A model generated the notes under the pieces. That model searched no databases, had not been told where the DNA came from, and saw only the letters and a program-made list of their open reading frames with translations. Shown here in pieces: positions 51,189 through 60,293 of a DNA stretch of 64,000 nucleotides (its first letter is position 1; each line of letters starts with the position of its first letter). The translations under genes and the position numbers were made by a program. The stretch spans positions 62,001 to 126,000 of the forward strand of contig NZ_MZMU01000022.1 in assembly GCF_004123835.1 (NCBI RefSeq). The letters run 5' to 3'. Origin of the DNA: Rhizobium leguminosarum. GTDB lineage: Bacteria; Pseudomonadota; Alphaproteobacteria; Rhizobiales; Rhizobiaceae.

Positions 51189-51217
51189 CGGCCGCGGGCA
51201 GATATTCCCCGCGGCCG
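51189..51217 (-). terminator. Intercistronic hairpin after the sugar-binding protein gene
   Basis: CGGCCGCGGG, a 9-nt loop and CCCGCGGCCG form a perfect 10-bp stem 18 bp after the binding-protein stop codon. There is no T-tract. Such structures often stabilise the abundant binding-protein message over the genes that follow. Confidence 0.65.
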
Positions 51218-51234
51218 TCGACATTTCTTGACGC

Positions 51235-52509
51235 TTACTTGATGGCCTTCACGCCTTCGGTCATTTCCTTCAGCCCGTCATCGACGGAGGTGCTGTCGGT
51301 CATGATCGCGTCATGCGCACGGTTGAGCACGACCTCGATCTTGGCGGCGTTCGGGTTGACCGCCATCTCCAGGTAGGTTTTCGACGGCTTCAGCGCCTCC
51401 TTGCTGGCCGCATCCTCAGGAAAGCCGGGTGTTGCCGCGATCTTGGCGCTGACATCATCCGTCTTGAGCGCAGGGAAGGTGCCCGTCGACGCGATAACTG
51501 CTGCGCCCTCAGGACCGGTGACGAACTTGATGAAATCGAGCGCGGCCTCCTTGTGAACGGAATTGGCGTTGACCGCCAGGCCCGAGATCTGCGCAGCGGT
51601 CGTGCCGGTTGCCACACCGTCGGGATGCGGGAACTTGACGATGCCCCAGTTCTTGCTCTTCGATTCACCCGATTTCACCTTGGTGATCTGGGTGCCGACG
51701 AACCAGGTTCCCATCGGCAGCATGCCGATCGTGCCATTGAAGAAGAGCGCCGAATAATGTGTGTTCGAGGTCTTCAGGAAGGCATAGGAGGGAATCGCAC
51801 CATCCTTCTGCAGGGTCAGCGCCCTCTCGTACCAGGGCTTCAGGAAGCCGTAGTCGCCGTCGACCAGCGTGTGTTTTCCGTCGAGGATGGCGGGCAGCTG
51901 AACGGTCGAGCGCCAGGTATGCAGAAGCGCGCCGTAGGTCTTGTTGGTGCCCATGCCGCCTGAAAGCTTCTCGGCGGTCTCGTCGAACTGCGCCCAGGTC
52001 ATGTCATTGGTGGGGTAGGCGACGCCGGCTTTGTCGAATATGTCCTTGTTGTAATAGACGACCCAGAAGTCGGAGCGGAACGGCAGCGAATAGATCTTGC
52101 CATCGATGGTCAGCTCCTCGATCAGGCCGCCATAGGGAGCCGGGTCGATCTTCTGATCCTTCACGAAGCCGCTGAGATCGGCGATGTTGCCGGCGCGCAC
52201 CAGATTGGTGTACCCCGGCACGTCCTTGACGGTAACGATGTCGATGTCCTTGGAGCCGCCGGTCAGCTGCGTCGAGATCATCTGCTGATAGTCCTGCGAG
52301 CCGAGGTCCATCGGCTCGAACTTCACGTTGGGGTGTTTGGCCTGATAGGCCTCGATCAGCGGTTTGTAATAGGCGGTCTTGTCCCAGTCCCACAAAGCCC
52401 ATTTGAGCGTCACGGCGTCCTGGGCAAGCGCTGCCCCGGCCGTCATCGCCGCCAAGGTGAAACCTGCCACGGCAAGTTTCACCGTCCCCCCGAATTTATC
52501 CAAATACAT
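51235..52509 (-). CDS. Carbohydrate ABC transporter substrate-binding protein, family 1
   Basis: The 424-residue periplasmic protein has a Sec signal peptide (MYLDKFGGTVKLAVAGFTLA, cleaved after AALA before QDAV). The mature sequence (LKWALWDWDKTAYYKPLIEA) and PFRSDFWVVYYNKDIFDKAG are typical of family 1 oligosaccharide-binding proteins. The ATG at 52509 has GGAAGGAGAACGGGA. It belongs to the operon of the two permeases and ATPase. The bound sugar is probably an oligosaccharide with an unsaturated uronyl end, from the neighbouring lyase and GH88 genes. Confidence 0.94.
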   Translation of the reverse strand: MYLDKFGGTVKLAVAGFTLAAMTAGAALAQDAVTLKWALWDWDKTAYYKPLIEAYQAKHPNVKFEPMDLGSQDYQQMISTQLTGGSKDIDIVTVKDVPGYTNLVRAGNIADLSGFVKDQKIDPAPYGGLIEELTIDGKIYSLPFRSDFWVVYYNKDIFDKAGVAYPTNDMTWAQFDETAEKLSGGMGTNKTYGALLHTWRSTVQLPAILDGKHTLVDGDYGFLKPWYERALTLQKDGAIPSYAFLKTSNTHYSALFFNGTIGMLPMGTWFVGTQITKVKSGESKSKNWGIVKFPHPDGVATGTTAAQISGLAVNANSVHKEAALDFIKFVTGPEGAAVIASTGTFPALKTDDVSAKIAATPGFPEDAASKEALKPSKTYLEMAVNPNAAKIEVVLNRAHDAIMTDSTSVDDGLKEMTEGVKAIK

Positions 52510-52549
52510 TCCCGTTCTCCTTCCCTGGATCATCTCTGGATCAGTTATT

Positions 52550-53275
52550 TTATGAAGCGTCTCGTCTATGCGGTTCGCGGTGCGGCTGTGTTGCGTTTGG
52601 CAGGTCTAGAACCGTCACCGCCGCCCGATGGACGCCGAATGCGACGGCGAACATTCCGAGTGAAAAATTGAAGGTTGCCGGCATGAACACCGAAACCGGA
52701 TAGAAGAGGACATGCGCCAGCCAGAGGCTGGCGGTAAAGGCGAGGGCGGCGAGCGCCGGGAGCGGACGGATGAGGGAGGCGAGCGCGGCCAGGCGCAGCA
52801 GCCTCAGAGCCGGCAGATCGCGCATCACCATGAGAATGATGAGATGGCAGGCGAGGACCGCGACATAGGCAGTTGCGACGAGGGCGATCGTCAGCGGTGC
52901 GCTCAGCAATAGGTTGTCGCGTGCGCCTGCGGCATAGGTGAGGATCGCATAGAGGCCGATTGCGAGCGCGCTGCCCAACGCCAGGCCCCAGGCGGTGGCG
53001 CGCCAGAAGTAGCGCAGAAAAGCTTCCGTGAAGTCCCGTAGCAGATAGGTGTTGCGATCTTCCACCAAGGCGACCGAGACCCGGGCCATGGCGGCGAGCG
53101 CTGCCGGCAGGGTCACGACGAAGAGGGCGGCCAGGATGAAGAGGATGTTCAGCTTGACCATCTCCCACCACTCGCGGACGAGGATCTCGGCAAACAGGGC
53201 AAGGCCGGCCCTCTTCGGAGCATCCTTCGGAATGCCCGGCCCCTCCCTCGTCCACATGTCCCGCAACCACTGCAT
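52550..53275 (-). CDS. YesL-family (DUF624) membrane protein
   Basis: The 241-residue protein has about five membrane helices and the DUF624 order: an N-terminal soluble part (MQWLRDMWTREGPG), then MVKLNILFILAALFVVTLPA and further helices. YesL proteins occur beside rhamnogalacturonan and other oligosaccharide importers; their exact role is unknown. The ATG at 53275 has GGGAG seven bases upstream, better than ATG at 53281. It lies between the ATPase and binding-protein genes in the operon. Confidence 0.85.
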   Translation of the reverse strand: MQWLRDMWTREGPGIPKDAPKRAGLALFAEILVREWWEMVKLNILFILAALFVVTLPAALAAMARVSVALVEDRNTYLLRDFTEAFLRYFWRATAWGLALGSALAIGLYAILTYAAGARDNLLLSAPLTIALVATAYVAVLACHLIILMVMRDLPALRLLRLAALASLIRPLPALAALAFTASLWLAHVLFYPVSVFMPATFNFSLGMFAVAFGVHRAAVTVLDLPNATQPHREPHRRDAS

Positions 53276-53295
53276 AGCCATCTCCCGCAGGCATC

Positions 53296-54405
53296 TCAGT
53301 ATAGAATCGAGCGTTCCGTTTCCTTGTCGAACAGCTGAGCATTGCTCATATCGGCGACCAGCGTCGCCTCCTCGCCGATATCGGGCCGGTAGCGCGGTGA
53401 GACGCGGGCGATGAGATTGCGCCCGCCCGCGACCATATTCAGGTGCACTTCCGAACCCATGGGCTCGGCAAGCTCCACCACCGCCTTGAGCGGCGCCAGA
53501 TTCTCGGGCGGAATGTCGGCCGGCGGCAATTCGTGGAAATTCTCCGGACGGATGCCGAGCACCAGTTCGCGACCCTCATAGAGCGCGATCCGGCCCTTGT
53601 CGAAATGGGCGGGCAGCGGCAATTCCGTGCCGTCGAATACCACGACATAGCCATCGCCTCGGCGCAGGATGGTCGAGGGCAGCATGTTCATCTGCGGTGC
53701 GCCGATGAAGCCGGCGACGAACATGTTGACGGGGCGGTCATAGAGGTTCTGCGGCGTGTCGACCTGCTGGATGTGCCCGTCTTTCATGACGACGATCCGG
53801 TCCGCCATGGTCATGGCCTCCACCTGGTCGTGAGTGACATAGATGAAGGTGGCATTGAGGCGCTTGTGCAGCTTGGTGATTTCGGAGCGCATCGTGCCGC
53901 GCAGCTTGGCGTCGAGATTGGAAAGCGGTTCGTCGAGAAGGAAGACGGCCGGATTGCGCACCATGGCGCGGCCGAGCGCGACGCGCTGGCGCTGCCCGCC
54001 CGAAAGCGCCTTCGGCTTGCGGTTCAGGAGATGGCTGATGTCGAGGATTCTGGCGGCGTCCTGCACCTGGGCATCGATGAAGTCGCGCGACACCTTCCTG
54101 AGCTGCAACCCGAAAGCCATGTTCTTGTAGACGGTCATATGCGGATAGAGCGCATAGTTCTGGAAGACCATGGCGATATCCCGGTCCTTGGAAGGAACGT
54201 CGTTCATGACGTCGCCGCCGATTTTGAGCTCTCCTCCCGATATTTCCTCGAGGCCGGCGATCATCCGCAGCGTCGTCGATTTGCCGCAGCCCGACGGGCC
54301 GACCAGGATGATGAACTCCTTGTCTGCGATCTCGAGGTCGATGTCGTGGACGACGGTGAGCGCACCGTAGCTCTTGTTCAGCTCTTTAAGCGAAATGCTG
54401 GCCAT
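53296..54405 (-). CDS. Sugar ABC transporter ATP-binding protein, UgpC/MsmK family
   Basis: The 369-residue ATPase has Walker A GPSGCGKSTTLRMIAGLE, Q-loop AMVFQNYALYPHMTV, signature LSGGQRQRVALGRAM, Walker B VFLLDEPLSNLD and switch His in THDQVEAMTMAD. A C-terminal OB-fold (TOBE) regulatory region includes LGIRPENF. This is the usual ATPase of family 1 oligosaccharide importers. The ATG has TTCAGGAGAACCC. Encoded between GH88 and YesL, it powers the importer formed by the two permeases. Confidence 0.96.
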   Translation of the reverse strand: MASISLKELNKSYGALTVVHDIDLEIADKEFIILVGPSGCGKSTTLRMIAGLEEISGGELKIGGDVMNDVPSKDRDIAMVFQNYALYPHMTVYKNMAFGLQLRKVSRDFIDAQVQDAARILDISHLLNRKPKALSGGQRQRVALGRAMVRNPAVFLLDEPLSNLDAKLRGTMRSEITKLHKRLNATFIYVTHDQVEAMTMADRIVVMKDGHIQQVDTPQNLYDRPVNMFVAGFIGAPQMNMLPSTILRRGDGYVVVFDGTELPLPAHFDKGRIALYEGRELVLGIRPENFHELPPADIPPENLAPLKAVVELAEPMGSEVHLNMVAGGRNLIARVSPRYRPDIGEEATLVADMSNAQLFDKETERSILY

Positions 54406-54420
54406 TGGGTTCTCCTGAAT

Positions 54421-55593
54421 TCACCAATAGGAAGACCAGCTGCGCGAAAGGCGCGTCAAAGCTTCCATGTAATAATAATCTCCCCAGGAGACGCATTCAT
54501 CGACACCCTCGCCGCGGCAGGTGTTGAACGGCGATTTCTTCGAATAGGTGGCGTGCAGTACCAGGCCGTTGGAGACAGTGGGATCCTTGACCGCATAATG
54601 ATCCGCAAGGCTCTTCATCATGCGGCGTGCCAGCGTACGATAGCGTGCGGCTGGTTCCGGCTCGACGAGATCGGCCATCTCCAGAAGGCCGCAGGCGGTG
54701 ATCGACGCCGACGAGCTGTCGCGCGGCTCACCGTCGCCGTCCGAAAAGACGAGATCCCAATAGGGCACCATGTCGGCCGGCAGGCGGTTGAGATAGAAGG
54801 CGAGCAGCCGTTCGAAGGTTTGGCGATATTCGTCGAGCCGCTCATAACGATAGGAAAGCGCCATGCCTGCTATGCCCCAGGCCTGGCCGCGCGCCCAGGC
54901 GCTGTCGTCCCTGTAGCCCTGCTTGGTGGCGCCGCGCACCGGCGCGCCCGTGACCAGGTCCATGTAGAAGGTGTGGTAGGTAGAATCGTCTGCTCGCACC
55001 GAATTGGCGAGCGTGGTGCGGGCGTGCGTGAGCGCGATCTCGCGATATTTCGGATCGCCGGTCTCGCGGCTTGCCCAATAGAGGAGCGGCAGGTTCAAGA
55101 GGCAGTCGATGATATAGCGGTATTCTTCTGCCTTGCCCTTGTGGCCCCAGGCCTGGATGAACTGGCCGACCGGCTGGAAGCGTTCGATCAGCTGGTCGGC
55201 GGCCAGGATGGCGGCCTTGCGGCCATCCTCATCTCCGACGAGCTTCCAGGCGGCAATACAGGAGGGCGAATAGAGAAAGCCCATGTCGTGATGATCAGTC
55301 TCGATGCGGTTCACGATCCGATGCAGGAACGACTGGACCTGGATCTGCGCGGCATCGCGGAAAACCGCTTCGCCGCTATGCTCGAAAGCGAGCCACAGCT
55401 CTCCGGGCCAGAAACCCGCGGTCCATTGGTCGTTCGCCACTGCGGGATAGAAATTGCCGACACTCGAATGGTTCTGTGAGGCATGGGTAAACTGGGGGAG
55501 GTTGCGCCTGATCTGCTCGACGGCAAGATCGAGCGCGGCTTTGACCTCCGGATCGGTGATCGGCTGCGGGGCGACGGACGAGACAGCGTTCAT
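54421..55593 (-). CDS. Glycoside hydrolase family 88, unsaturated glucuronyl hydrolase
   Basis: The 390-residue alpha/alpha-barrel enzyme has the two family Asp positions visible as Asp103 in TDHHDMGFLYSP and Asp163 in YIIDCLLNLPLLYWA. These correspond to the catalytic or substrate-contacting pair of UGL. YRDDSAWARGQAWGIAGMAL is the GH88 signature region. It has no signal peptide, so it acts in the cytoplasm. It would remove unsaturated uronic acid from lyase products imported by the neighbouring transporter. The gene lies between permease and ATPase genes, with 5-15 bp gaps. Confidence 0.93.
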   Translation of the reverse strand: MNAVSSVAPQPITDPEVKAALDLAVEQIRRNLPQFTHASQNHSSVGNFYPAVANDQWTAGFWPGELWLAFEHSGEAVFRDAAQIQVQSFLHRIVNRIETDHHDMGFLYSPSCIAAWKLVGDEDGRKAAILAADQLIERFQPVGQFIQAWGHKGKAEEYRYIIDCLLNLPLLYWASRETGDPKYREIALTHARTTLANSVRADDSTYHTFYMDLVTGAPVRGATKQGYRDDSAWARGQAWGIAGMALSYRYERLDEYRQTFERLLAFYLNRLPADMVPYWDLVFSDGDGEPRDSSSASITACGLLEMADLVEPEPAARYRTLARRMMKSLADHYAVKDPTVSNGLVLHATYSKKSPFNTCRGEGVDECVSWGDYYYMEALTRLSRSWSSYW

Positions 55594-55597
55594 GGAT

Positions 55598-56434
55598 TTA
55601 ACCCTTCAGTCCCGTCGAGGCGATGCCCTCGACGAAGAAGCGCTGGAGAGAGAGGAAGACGACGAGAACCGGAATGAGGGCGACGACGGAGGCCGCCATG
55701 ATCAGCCCGTATTCGGCCGAATATTGCGAGATGAACATGCGCAGTCCGATCTGGACAGTCTTCAGCTCAGTCTTGGTGAGGTAGATCATCGGCCCGAGAA
55801 AATCGTTCCAGGTGGTGACGAAGGTGAAGATCGTCAGCGTCGAGAGCGCGGGCTTCGACAGCGGCAGCATGATGCGCGCCCAGATCTGATACTCGTTCAT
55901 GCCGTCGATGCGGGCCGCCTCGCAGAGTTCGGTCGGGATCGACATGTAGAACTGCCGCATCAGGAAGACGCCGAAGGCGGTGAAGGCCTGCAGGCAGATC
56001 AGCGCCAGATGCGTGTTGTTGAGGCCGAATTCGCGCATCAGCAGGAATTGCGGCACCATATAGACCTGCCAGGGCATGGCGATGGTGGCGATATAGCCGA
56101 GGAACAGGGTGTTCTTGTAGGGAAAATTCAGCTTGGCGAAGGCGTAGGCCGCAAAGCTTGAGGTCAGCAACTGAAGCAGCGTCACGATGATCGTCAGCTT
56201 CGAGGTATTGTAGATGAAAAGCGCAAGCGGGATCTTTGTCCAGATGTCGACGTAGTTCTGCCATTGCGGTTGCGACGGTATCCACTCGATCGGGAAAGCG
56301 AATACGTCGCGGCTGAGCTTCAGGGATGCCGAAAGCATCCAGGCAAAGGGCATCAGCATGATGAGCGTGACGGCGATGACGATGGCGTAGATCGCGACCG
56401 ATCTGACGGTCACCTTGCGCCCGGCGATCCTCAT
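55598..56434 (-). CDS. Carbohydrate ABC transporter permease, MalG family
   Basis: This 278-residue inner-membrane protein has six helices. The C-terminal half has the EAA loop: CEAARIDGMNEYQIWARIMLP-type sequence (about residues 171-191). The N-terminal SASLKLSRDVFAFPIEWIPS region is typical of MalG-like subunits. Its start overlaps the stop of the MalF-like gene by four bases (ATGA). It is the second permease subunit of the importer. Confidence 0.95.
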   Translation of the reverse strand: MRIAGRKVTVRSVAIYAIVIAVTLIMLMPFAWMLSASLKLSRDVFAFPIEWIPSQPQWQNYVDIWTKIPLALFIYNTSKLTIIVTLLQLLTSSFAAYAFAKLNFPYKNTLFLGYIATIAMPWQVYMVPQFLLMREFGLNNTHLALICLQAFTAFGVFLMRQFYMSIPTELCEAARIDGMNEYQIWARIMLPLSKPALSTLTIFTFVTTWNDFLGPMIYLTKTELKTVQIGLRMFISQYSAEYGLIMAASVVALIPVLVVFLSLQRFFVEGIASTGLKG

Positions 56435-57387
56435 GCCTCGTCCTCCCTCTGGCGGTGGAACTGGAAGACGGTGACGGCGAGCACGAGGAAGAACAGCACC
56501 AGCGAAACCATGCTGGAATAGCCGAGATCCCAGGAAATGAAGGCCTCGTTATAGATGTGGTAGACGAGGACGAGCGTCGAGGTGCCGGGCCCGCCCTGGG
56601 TGATCATGTAGATCTGGTCGAATACCTTGAAGGACTGGATCGTCAGCATCACGGTGACGAAGAAGGTCGTCGGCCCAAGCTGCGGCACGGTGACATGGAT
56701 GAACTTCTGCCAGGAATTGGCGCCATCGAGATCGGCGGCCTCATAGAGCTCCGAATTGATGCCCTGCAGGCCGGCCAGATAGATGACCATGTAATAGCCC
56801 ATGTTCTTCCAGATGCCGAAGAGGATCACGGTCACCATCGCCCAGTGGCGATCGGCCGCCCATCCCGGCATGTTCTTGGGATCGAGGCCGAGCGTGTAGA
56901 GGATCATGTTCACCGGTCCCATCTCGGGATTGAAGATCATGTTCCAGACAACCGCGACGGCCACCAGCGAAGCGACATAGGGAAAGAACATCGCCGTGCG
57001 GAAGAAGTCGCGCCCGGCGATCTTCTGGTTGAGAAGAACGGCGAGGCCGAGCGCACAGATGAGCGTCGCCGGCACGGAGGCGACCGTATAGATCACCGTG
57101 TTCCAGAACGCCGCGATGAAGGCCTTGTCCTCGAAGAGCCGCCAGAAATTATCCAGCCCGGCGAAGGTGATCGCATTCGAGCCGTCCCAATGCATGAAGG
57201 CGAGCGCGAAGGCGAACAGGATCGGGCCGAGCGTGAAGACGGCAAAGCCGATGAAATTCGGGGCAATGAAGGAGTAGGCGACGAGCGCGCTGCGTATCCT
57301 GCGCTGCCGCTTGGACAAGACCGCAGCCTTCCGACGAGAAGTTGCCGGAGCGCCATCCGCCGCGATGACCGAATTCGATAGGGACAC
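56431..57387 (-). CDS. Carbohydrate ABC transporter permease, MalF family
   Basis: The 318-residue permease has six helices. The first hydrophobic segment is SALVAYSFIAPNFIGFAVFT and the EAA loop is YEAADLDGANSWQKFIHVTVP-like (about residues 217-236). The GTG at 57387 has GAGGAGGCATCG upstream and is better than a farther ATG at 57417. It is the first gene of the long minus-strand operon, opposite the heparinase-type gene. The 161-bp gap between them must contain both promoters; 57484-57494 (ACACATATGAT) resembles half of the GntR palindrome at 62.8 kb. Confidence 0.93.
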   Translation of the reverse strand: MSLSNSVIAADGAPATSRRKAAVLSKRQRRIRSALVAYSFIAPNFIGFAVFTLGPILFAFALAFMHWDGSNAITFAGLDNFWRLFEDKAFIAAFWNTVIYTVASVPATLICALGLAVLLNQKIAGRDFFRTAMFFPYVASLVAVAVVWNMIFNPEMGPVNMILYTLGLDPKNMPGWAADRHWAMVTVILFGIWKNMGYYMVIYLAGLQGINSELYEAADLDGANSWQKFIHVTVPQLGPTTFFVTVMLTIQSFKVFDQIYMITQGGPGTSTLVLVYHIYNEAFISWDLGYSSMVSLVLFFLVLAVTVFQFHRQREDEA

Positions 57388-57548
57388 CGATGCCTCCTCT
57401 TCCTCCCGCAACCACATAGCACATATCCGTTATTGGTCAAACAAGTTCTAAATAGATCATACGAATTTCATGGAAAGCGCAAAACACATATGATAGGTGA
57501 GCATGAGAACCAAGCGCTCATCGATGCTTTTCCAATGCGGGGAGGGAT

Positions 57549-59345
57549 ATGTTCAGCGAGATTTCAAAGGAGCTCCCGGATGTGCTGGGCGACTTCACGC
57601 CCGGGGCGGTCGGCTCCGATCGCCCCAGATGGAACTCCGTGCCGCAGGCGGTACGGGAGCTGGTCATTGGCGAGGCCGAAGAGACGCTTGCGCGCGCATG
57701 GCCGCTGATTACGGCGTCAGACTACCGGGAGTTCACCGCGACAGGCGACCGCGCGCGCTTCGAGGCACTCTATTTCACGCGCCGCCGGATGCTCAACAAT
57801 CTGGTGCTCGGCGAACTCATCGAAGGCGGGGCGCGCTTCCTGCCGAAGATCGTCGACGGCATCTTCCTCATTGCGGAGGAGAGCGGCTGGCAGCTTCCGG
57901 CGCATAACGCCTATGAACGAAGCGGCGCACGCCTGCCGCTTCCTGACACTTCGCAGCCTGTCGTCGATCTCTTCGCCGCCGAAACGGCCGCCCTGCTTGC
58001 CACCGTCGTCGCATTGCTTCGCGACGAGCTCGATGGCATGAGCCCCGAGATTACGGCACGCGTCGAGCGCGAGATCGAGATCCGCATCCTCTCGCCCTAT
58101 CTCGGTCGGCACTTCTGGTGGATGGGCCGCGGTGAGGAGCGTATGAACAACTGGACGGCCTGGATAAGCCAGAACGTCCTGTTGACGGTCTTCTCCCTGA
58201 GGACAGATCAGCCCACGCGTCACGCCGTCGTCAAAAAGGCGCTCGGCAGCCTCGACGCCTTCCTGAAGGACTATGCCGAGGACGGCGCCTGCGAGGAGGG
58301 CGTGCTCTATTATCGCCACGCCGCGCTCTGCCTGCATGGGGCTTTGACCATCCTGGATAGGGTGGCGCCGGGCCTGTTCGGCCGATTTTGGCAACAGCCG
58401 AAGATCCGCAACATGGCCGAATATATCGCTCACATGCATGTGGCCGGCCGCCACTATTTCAACTTCGCGGATTCCTCCGCTGTGGTCGAACCCTGCAGCG
58501 CGCGGGAATACCTGTTCGGACGGGCGGTCGGCTCCGAGATGCTGGCTGAGTTCGCTGCAGCCGACAGAGCCGCTTCCGACAATCCCCACCTGCCCGGGGA
58601 ATGGAACCTCTGGTATCGCGTGCAGGAACTGCTGGTCGCCCCTGCAATCCCTGCCGCCGTCGAGCCACATCCTGCATCCGGGCGCGATATCTTCTATCCC
58701 GGCATCGGCCTGTTCATCGCCCGCGACGAGCAATTTTCGCTTGCGGTCAAGGGCGGCAATAATGGCGAGGGCCACAATCATAACGATGTCGGGAGCGTGA
58801 CGCTCTACAAGAACGGACGTCCGTTCCTGATCGATGTCGGGGTGGAGACCTATACCGCAAAGACCTTTTCGGCGCGGCGCTACGAGATCTGGACGATGCA
58901 GTCGGCGTTCCACAACCTGCCGACATTCGCAGACGTCATGCAGTCGGCCGGCGAAACATTCGGCGCGAGCGACGTCGAGGTCGAGTTTGACGAGGAGCAC
59001 GCGCGCATATCGCTCGATATATCAGGCGCCTATCCCCCCGAAGCGCAGCTGCATAGCTATCGGCGCGTCGTTTCGCTGCTGCGCGGGCGCCATGTCGAGA
59101 TCGTCGACAGCTATGACGGAGGCGAGCCGGCGGTTCTGTCGCTGATGACATGCGTGGCGCCGACCGTCACCCCGGACAGGATCGATCTCGCCGACCTCGG
59201 CAGCATTTTCGTCGATGGCGGCGGCGAGATCGAAATCGACGAAAACGGCGTGGAGGACGCGCGGCTGAGATCGGCCTGGCCCGGGAAAATCTACCGGCTG
59301 CGCGTGCCGTTTGCCGGCCGGCTTCTGAGATTGCGGATCGTATGA
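57549..59345 (+). CDS. Heparinase II/III-family protein, putative polysaccharide lyase
   Basis: The 598-residue protein has an alpha/alpha-toroid N-terminal half and a beta-sheet C-terminal half. The hallmark of the family is GGNNGEGHNHNDVGSVTLYK (about residues 398-417), with catalytic-type His, followed by GRPFLIDVGVETYT. There is no signal peptide. The protein may therefore act on imported oligosaccharides as an oligosaccharide lyase and not outside the cell. The ATG has GGGAGGGAT. It is divergent from the importer operon and followed by a carbohydrate-binding-type gene 11 bp later. The polymer (heparinoid, alginate, ulvan or another uronate polymer) cannot be read from sequence. Confidence 0.9.
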   Translation: MFSEISKELPDVLGDFTPGAVGSDRPRWNSVPQAVRELVIGEAEETLARAWPLITASDYREFTATGDRARFEALYFTRRRMLNNLVLGELIEGGARFLPKIVDGIFLIAEESGWQLPAHNAYERSGARLPLPDTSQPVVDLFAAETAALLATVVALLRDELDGMSPEITARVEREIEIRILSPYLGRHFWWMGRGEERMNNWTAWISQNVLLTVFSLRTDQPTRHAVVKKALGSLDAFLKDYAEDGACEEGVLYYRHAALCLHGALTILDRVAPGLFGRFWQQPKIRNMAEYIAHMHVAGRHYFNFADSSAVVEPCSAREYLFGRAVGSEMLAEFAAADRAASDNPHLPGEWNLWYRVQELLVAPAIPAAVEPHPASGRDIFYPGIGLFIARDEQFSLAVKGGNNGEGHNHNDVGSVTLYKNGRPFLIDVGVETYTAKTFSARRYEIWTMQSAFHNLPTFADVMQSAGETFGASDVEVEFDEEHARISLDISGAYPPEAQLHSYRRVVSLLRGRHVEIVDSYDGGEPAVLSLMTCVAPTVTPDRIDLADLGSIFVDGGGEIEIDENGVEDARLRSAWPGKIYRLRVPFAGRLLRLRIV

Positions 59346-59356
59346 GGAGGGCGAGC

Positions 59357-60181
59357 ATGGAATTGACACTGAAGATCGTGGATGCCGATGGGGCGTTGCT
59401 GGCGAGTTCCACAGGCCGGGACGAGACGTTCCTGGTCTATCGCCAGAGCTATCGCGAAGGCGATCGCGTGGTCGTGGAGGTTTCCGAGCCCGGGCATGTC
59501 TTCCTCGCCCTTGATGGCGCGATCCAACCCGGCCTGGTCTATATGAAGGAATGCGCCTATTCGCTCGCCGTACCCTTCGGCGACAAACGCAAGCCCTATT
59601 CGCCGAATGCCTTCAGGGGCGATATCCACCGGCTTTCAGCGCGAAGCACACGCCTTGACGAGATCGTCCATCGGCGCAATCTCGCCCTGAACCCCTGGGA
59701 CGATCACGCCAATCGGACGCTGTTTCCGCATGCGCGCGCCAATGTCGAGACCCGGGGCGAAGCGGTGTTTGCCGCGCGCAACGCGATCGACGGTGAGAAG
59801 GCCAACGACGATCACGGCTTCTGGCCCTATACGAGCTGGGGCATCAATCGCGATCCGCAAGCAGCACTGACGGTAGAATTCGGCAGGCCGGTCAGGATCG
59901 ACGAGATCGCTTTCTATCTTCGGGCCGATTTTCCGCACGATTCCTGGTGGGAAAAGGTCAGCCTCACCTTCTCGAACGGCAAGACCTCCTGTTTTCCGCT
60001 GGTGAAATCAGGCGCCGCCCAGGCCTTTCCGATAGAGCCCTGCATCGTCGAATGGGTGGAACTGCACGGTCTGATCAAGGCCGAGGACGCCTCGCCCTAT
60101 CCGGCGCTGACCCAGATCGAAATCTGGGGAACCGAGGCGCTAGAACAGGATGATTTTAGGCCGGGTCGGCCTAAAATCTGA
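59357..60181 (+). CDS. Carbohydrate-binding (F5/8-type) protein; end overlaps a repeat
   Basis: The 274-residue protein, after a first domain of unknown type, has a discoidin-like part from about residue 120: NVETRGEAVFAARNAIDGEK, then FWPYTSWGINRDPQAALTVE, and a final IEPCIVEWVELHGLIK. It has no signal peptide and is probably cytoplasmic. The ATG has GAGGAGGGCGAGC. It is coupled with the lyase-type gene. The last 13 or so codons lie inside a palindromic repeat, so the native C-terminus is uncertain. The role is probably substrate binding for the lyase. Confidence 0.75.
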   Translation: MELTLKIVDADGALLASSTGRDETFLVYRQSYREGDRVVVEVSEPGHVFLALDGAIQPGLVYMKECAYSLAVPFGDKRKPYSPNAFRGDIHRLSARSTRLDEIVHRRNLALNPWDDHANRTLFPHARANVETRGEAVFAARNAIDGEKANDDHGFWPYTSWGINRDPQAALTVEFGRPVRIDEIAFYLRADFPHDSWWEKVSLTFSNGKTSCFPLVKSGAAQAFPIEPCIVEWVELHGLIKAEDASPYPALTQIEIWGTEALEQDDFRPGRPKI

Positions 60182-60192
60182 ATCCTGTTCTA
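60141..60192. repeat. Palindromic repeat, first half of RIME-like element
   Basis: TAGAACAGGAT and ATCCTGTTCTA are the arms of a large palindrome with TTTTAGGCCG-GTCGGCCTAAAA in the middle. It includes the stop codon of the 59.4-kb gene. Confidence 0.75.
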
Positions 60193-60202
60193 AGTTAATA
60201 GT

Positions 60203-60254
60203 TAGAGCATGATGTCGTCCGAAAACCGCTCACACTTTTCGGCATCATGCTCTA
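60203..60254. repeat. Palindromic repeat, second half of RIME-like element
   Basis: TAGAGCATGATG and CATCATGCTCTA bound a 52-bp palindrome with CCGAAAACCGCTCACACTT-type centre. This is one of the most common intergenic repeat units of Rhizobium genomes. It lies between convergent genes and could also terminate transcription in either direction. Confidence 0.8.
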
Positions 60255-60293
60255 GGCGCCGGGCTCAACCCGTCCGCCCTTCCCATTGCGCTA

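Noticed and set aside
53443..55479. Long antisense frame of 678 codons over the ATPase and GH88 genes
   Set aside because: Both covered genes have complete family motifs and good starts. The antisense frame shows none.
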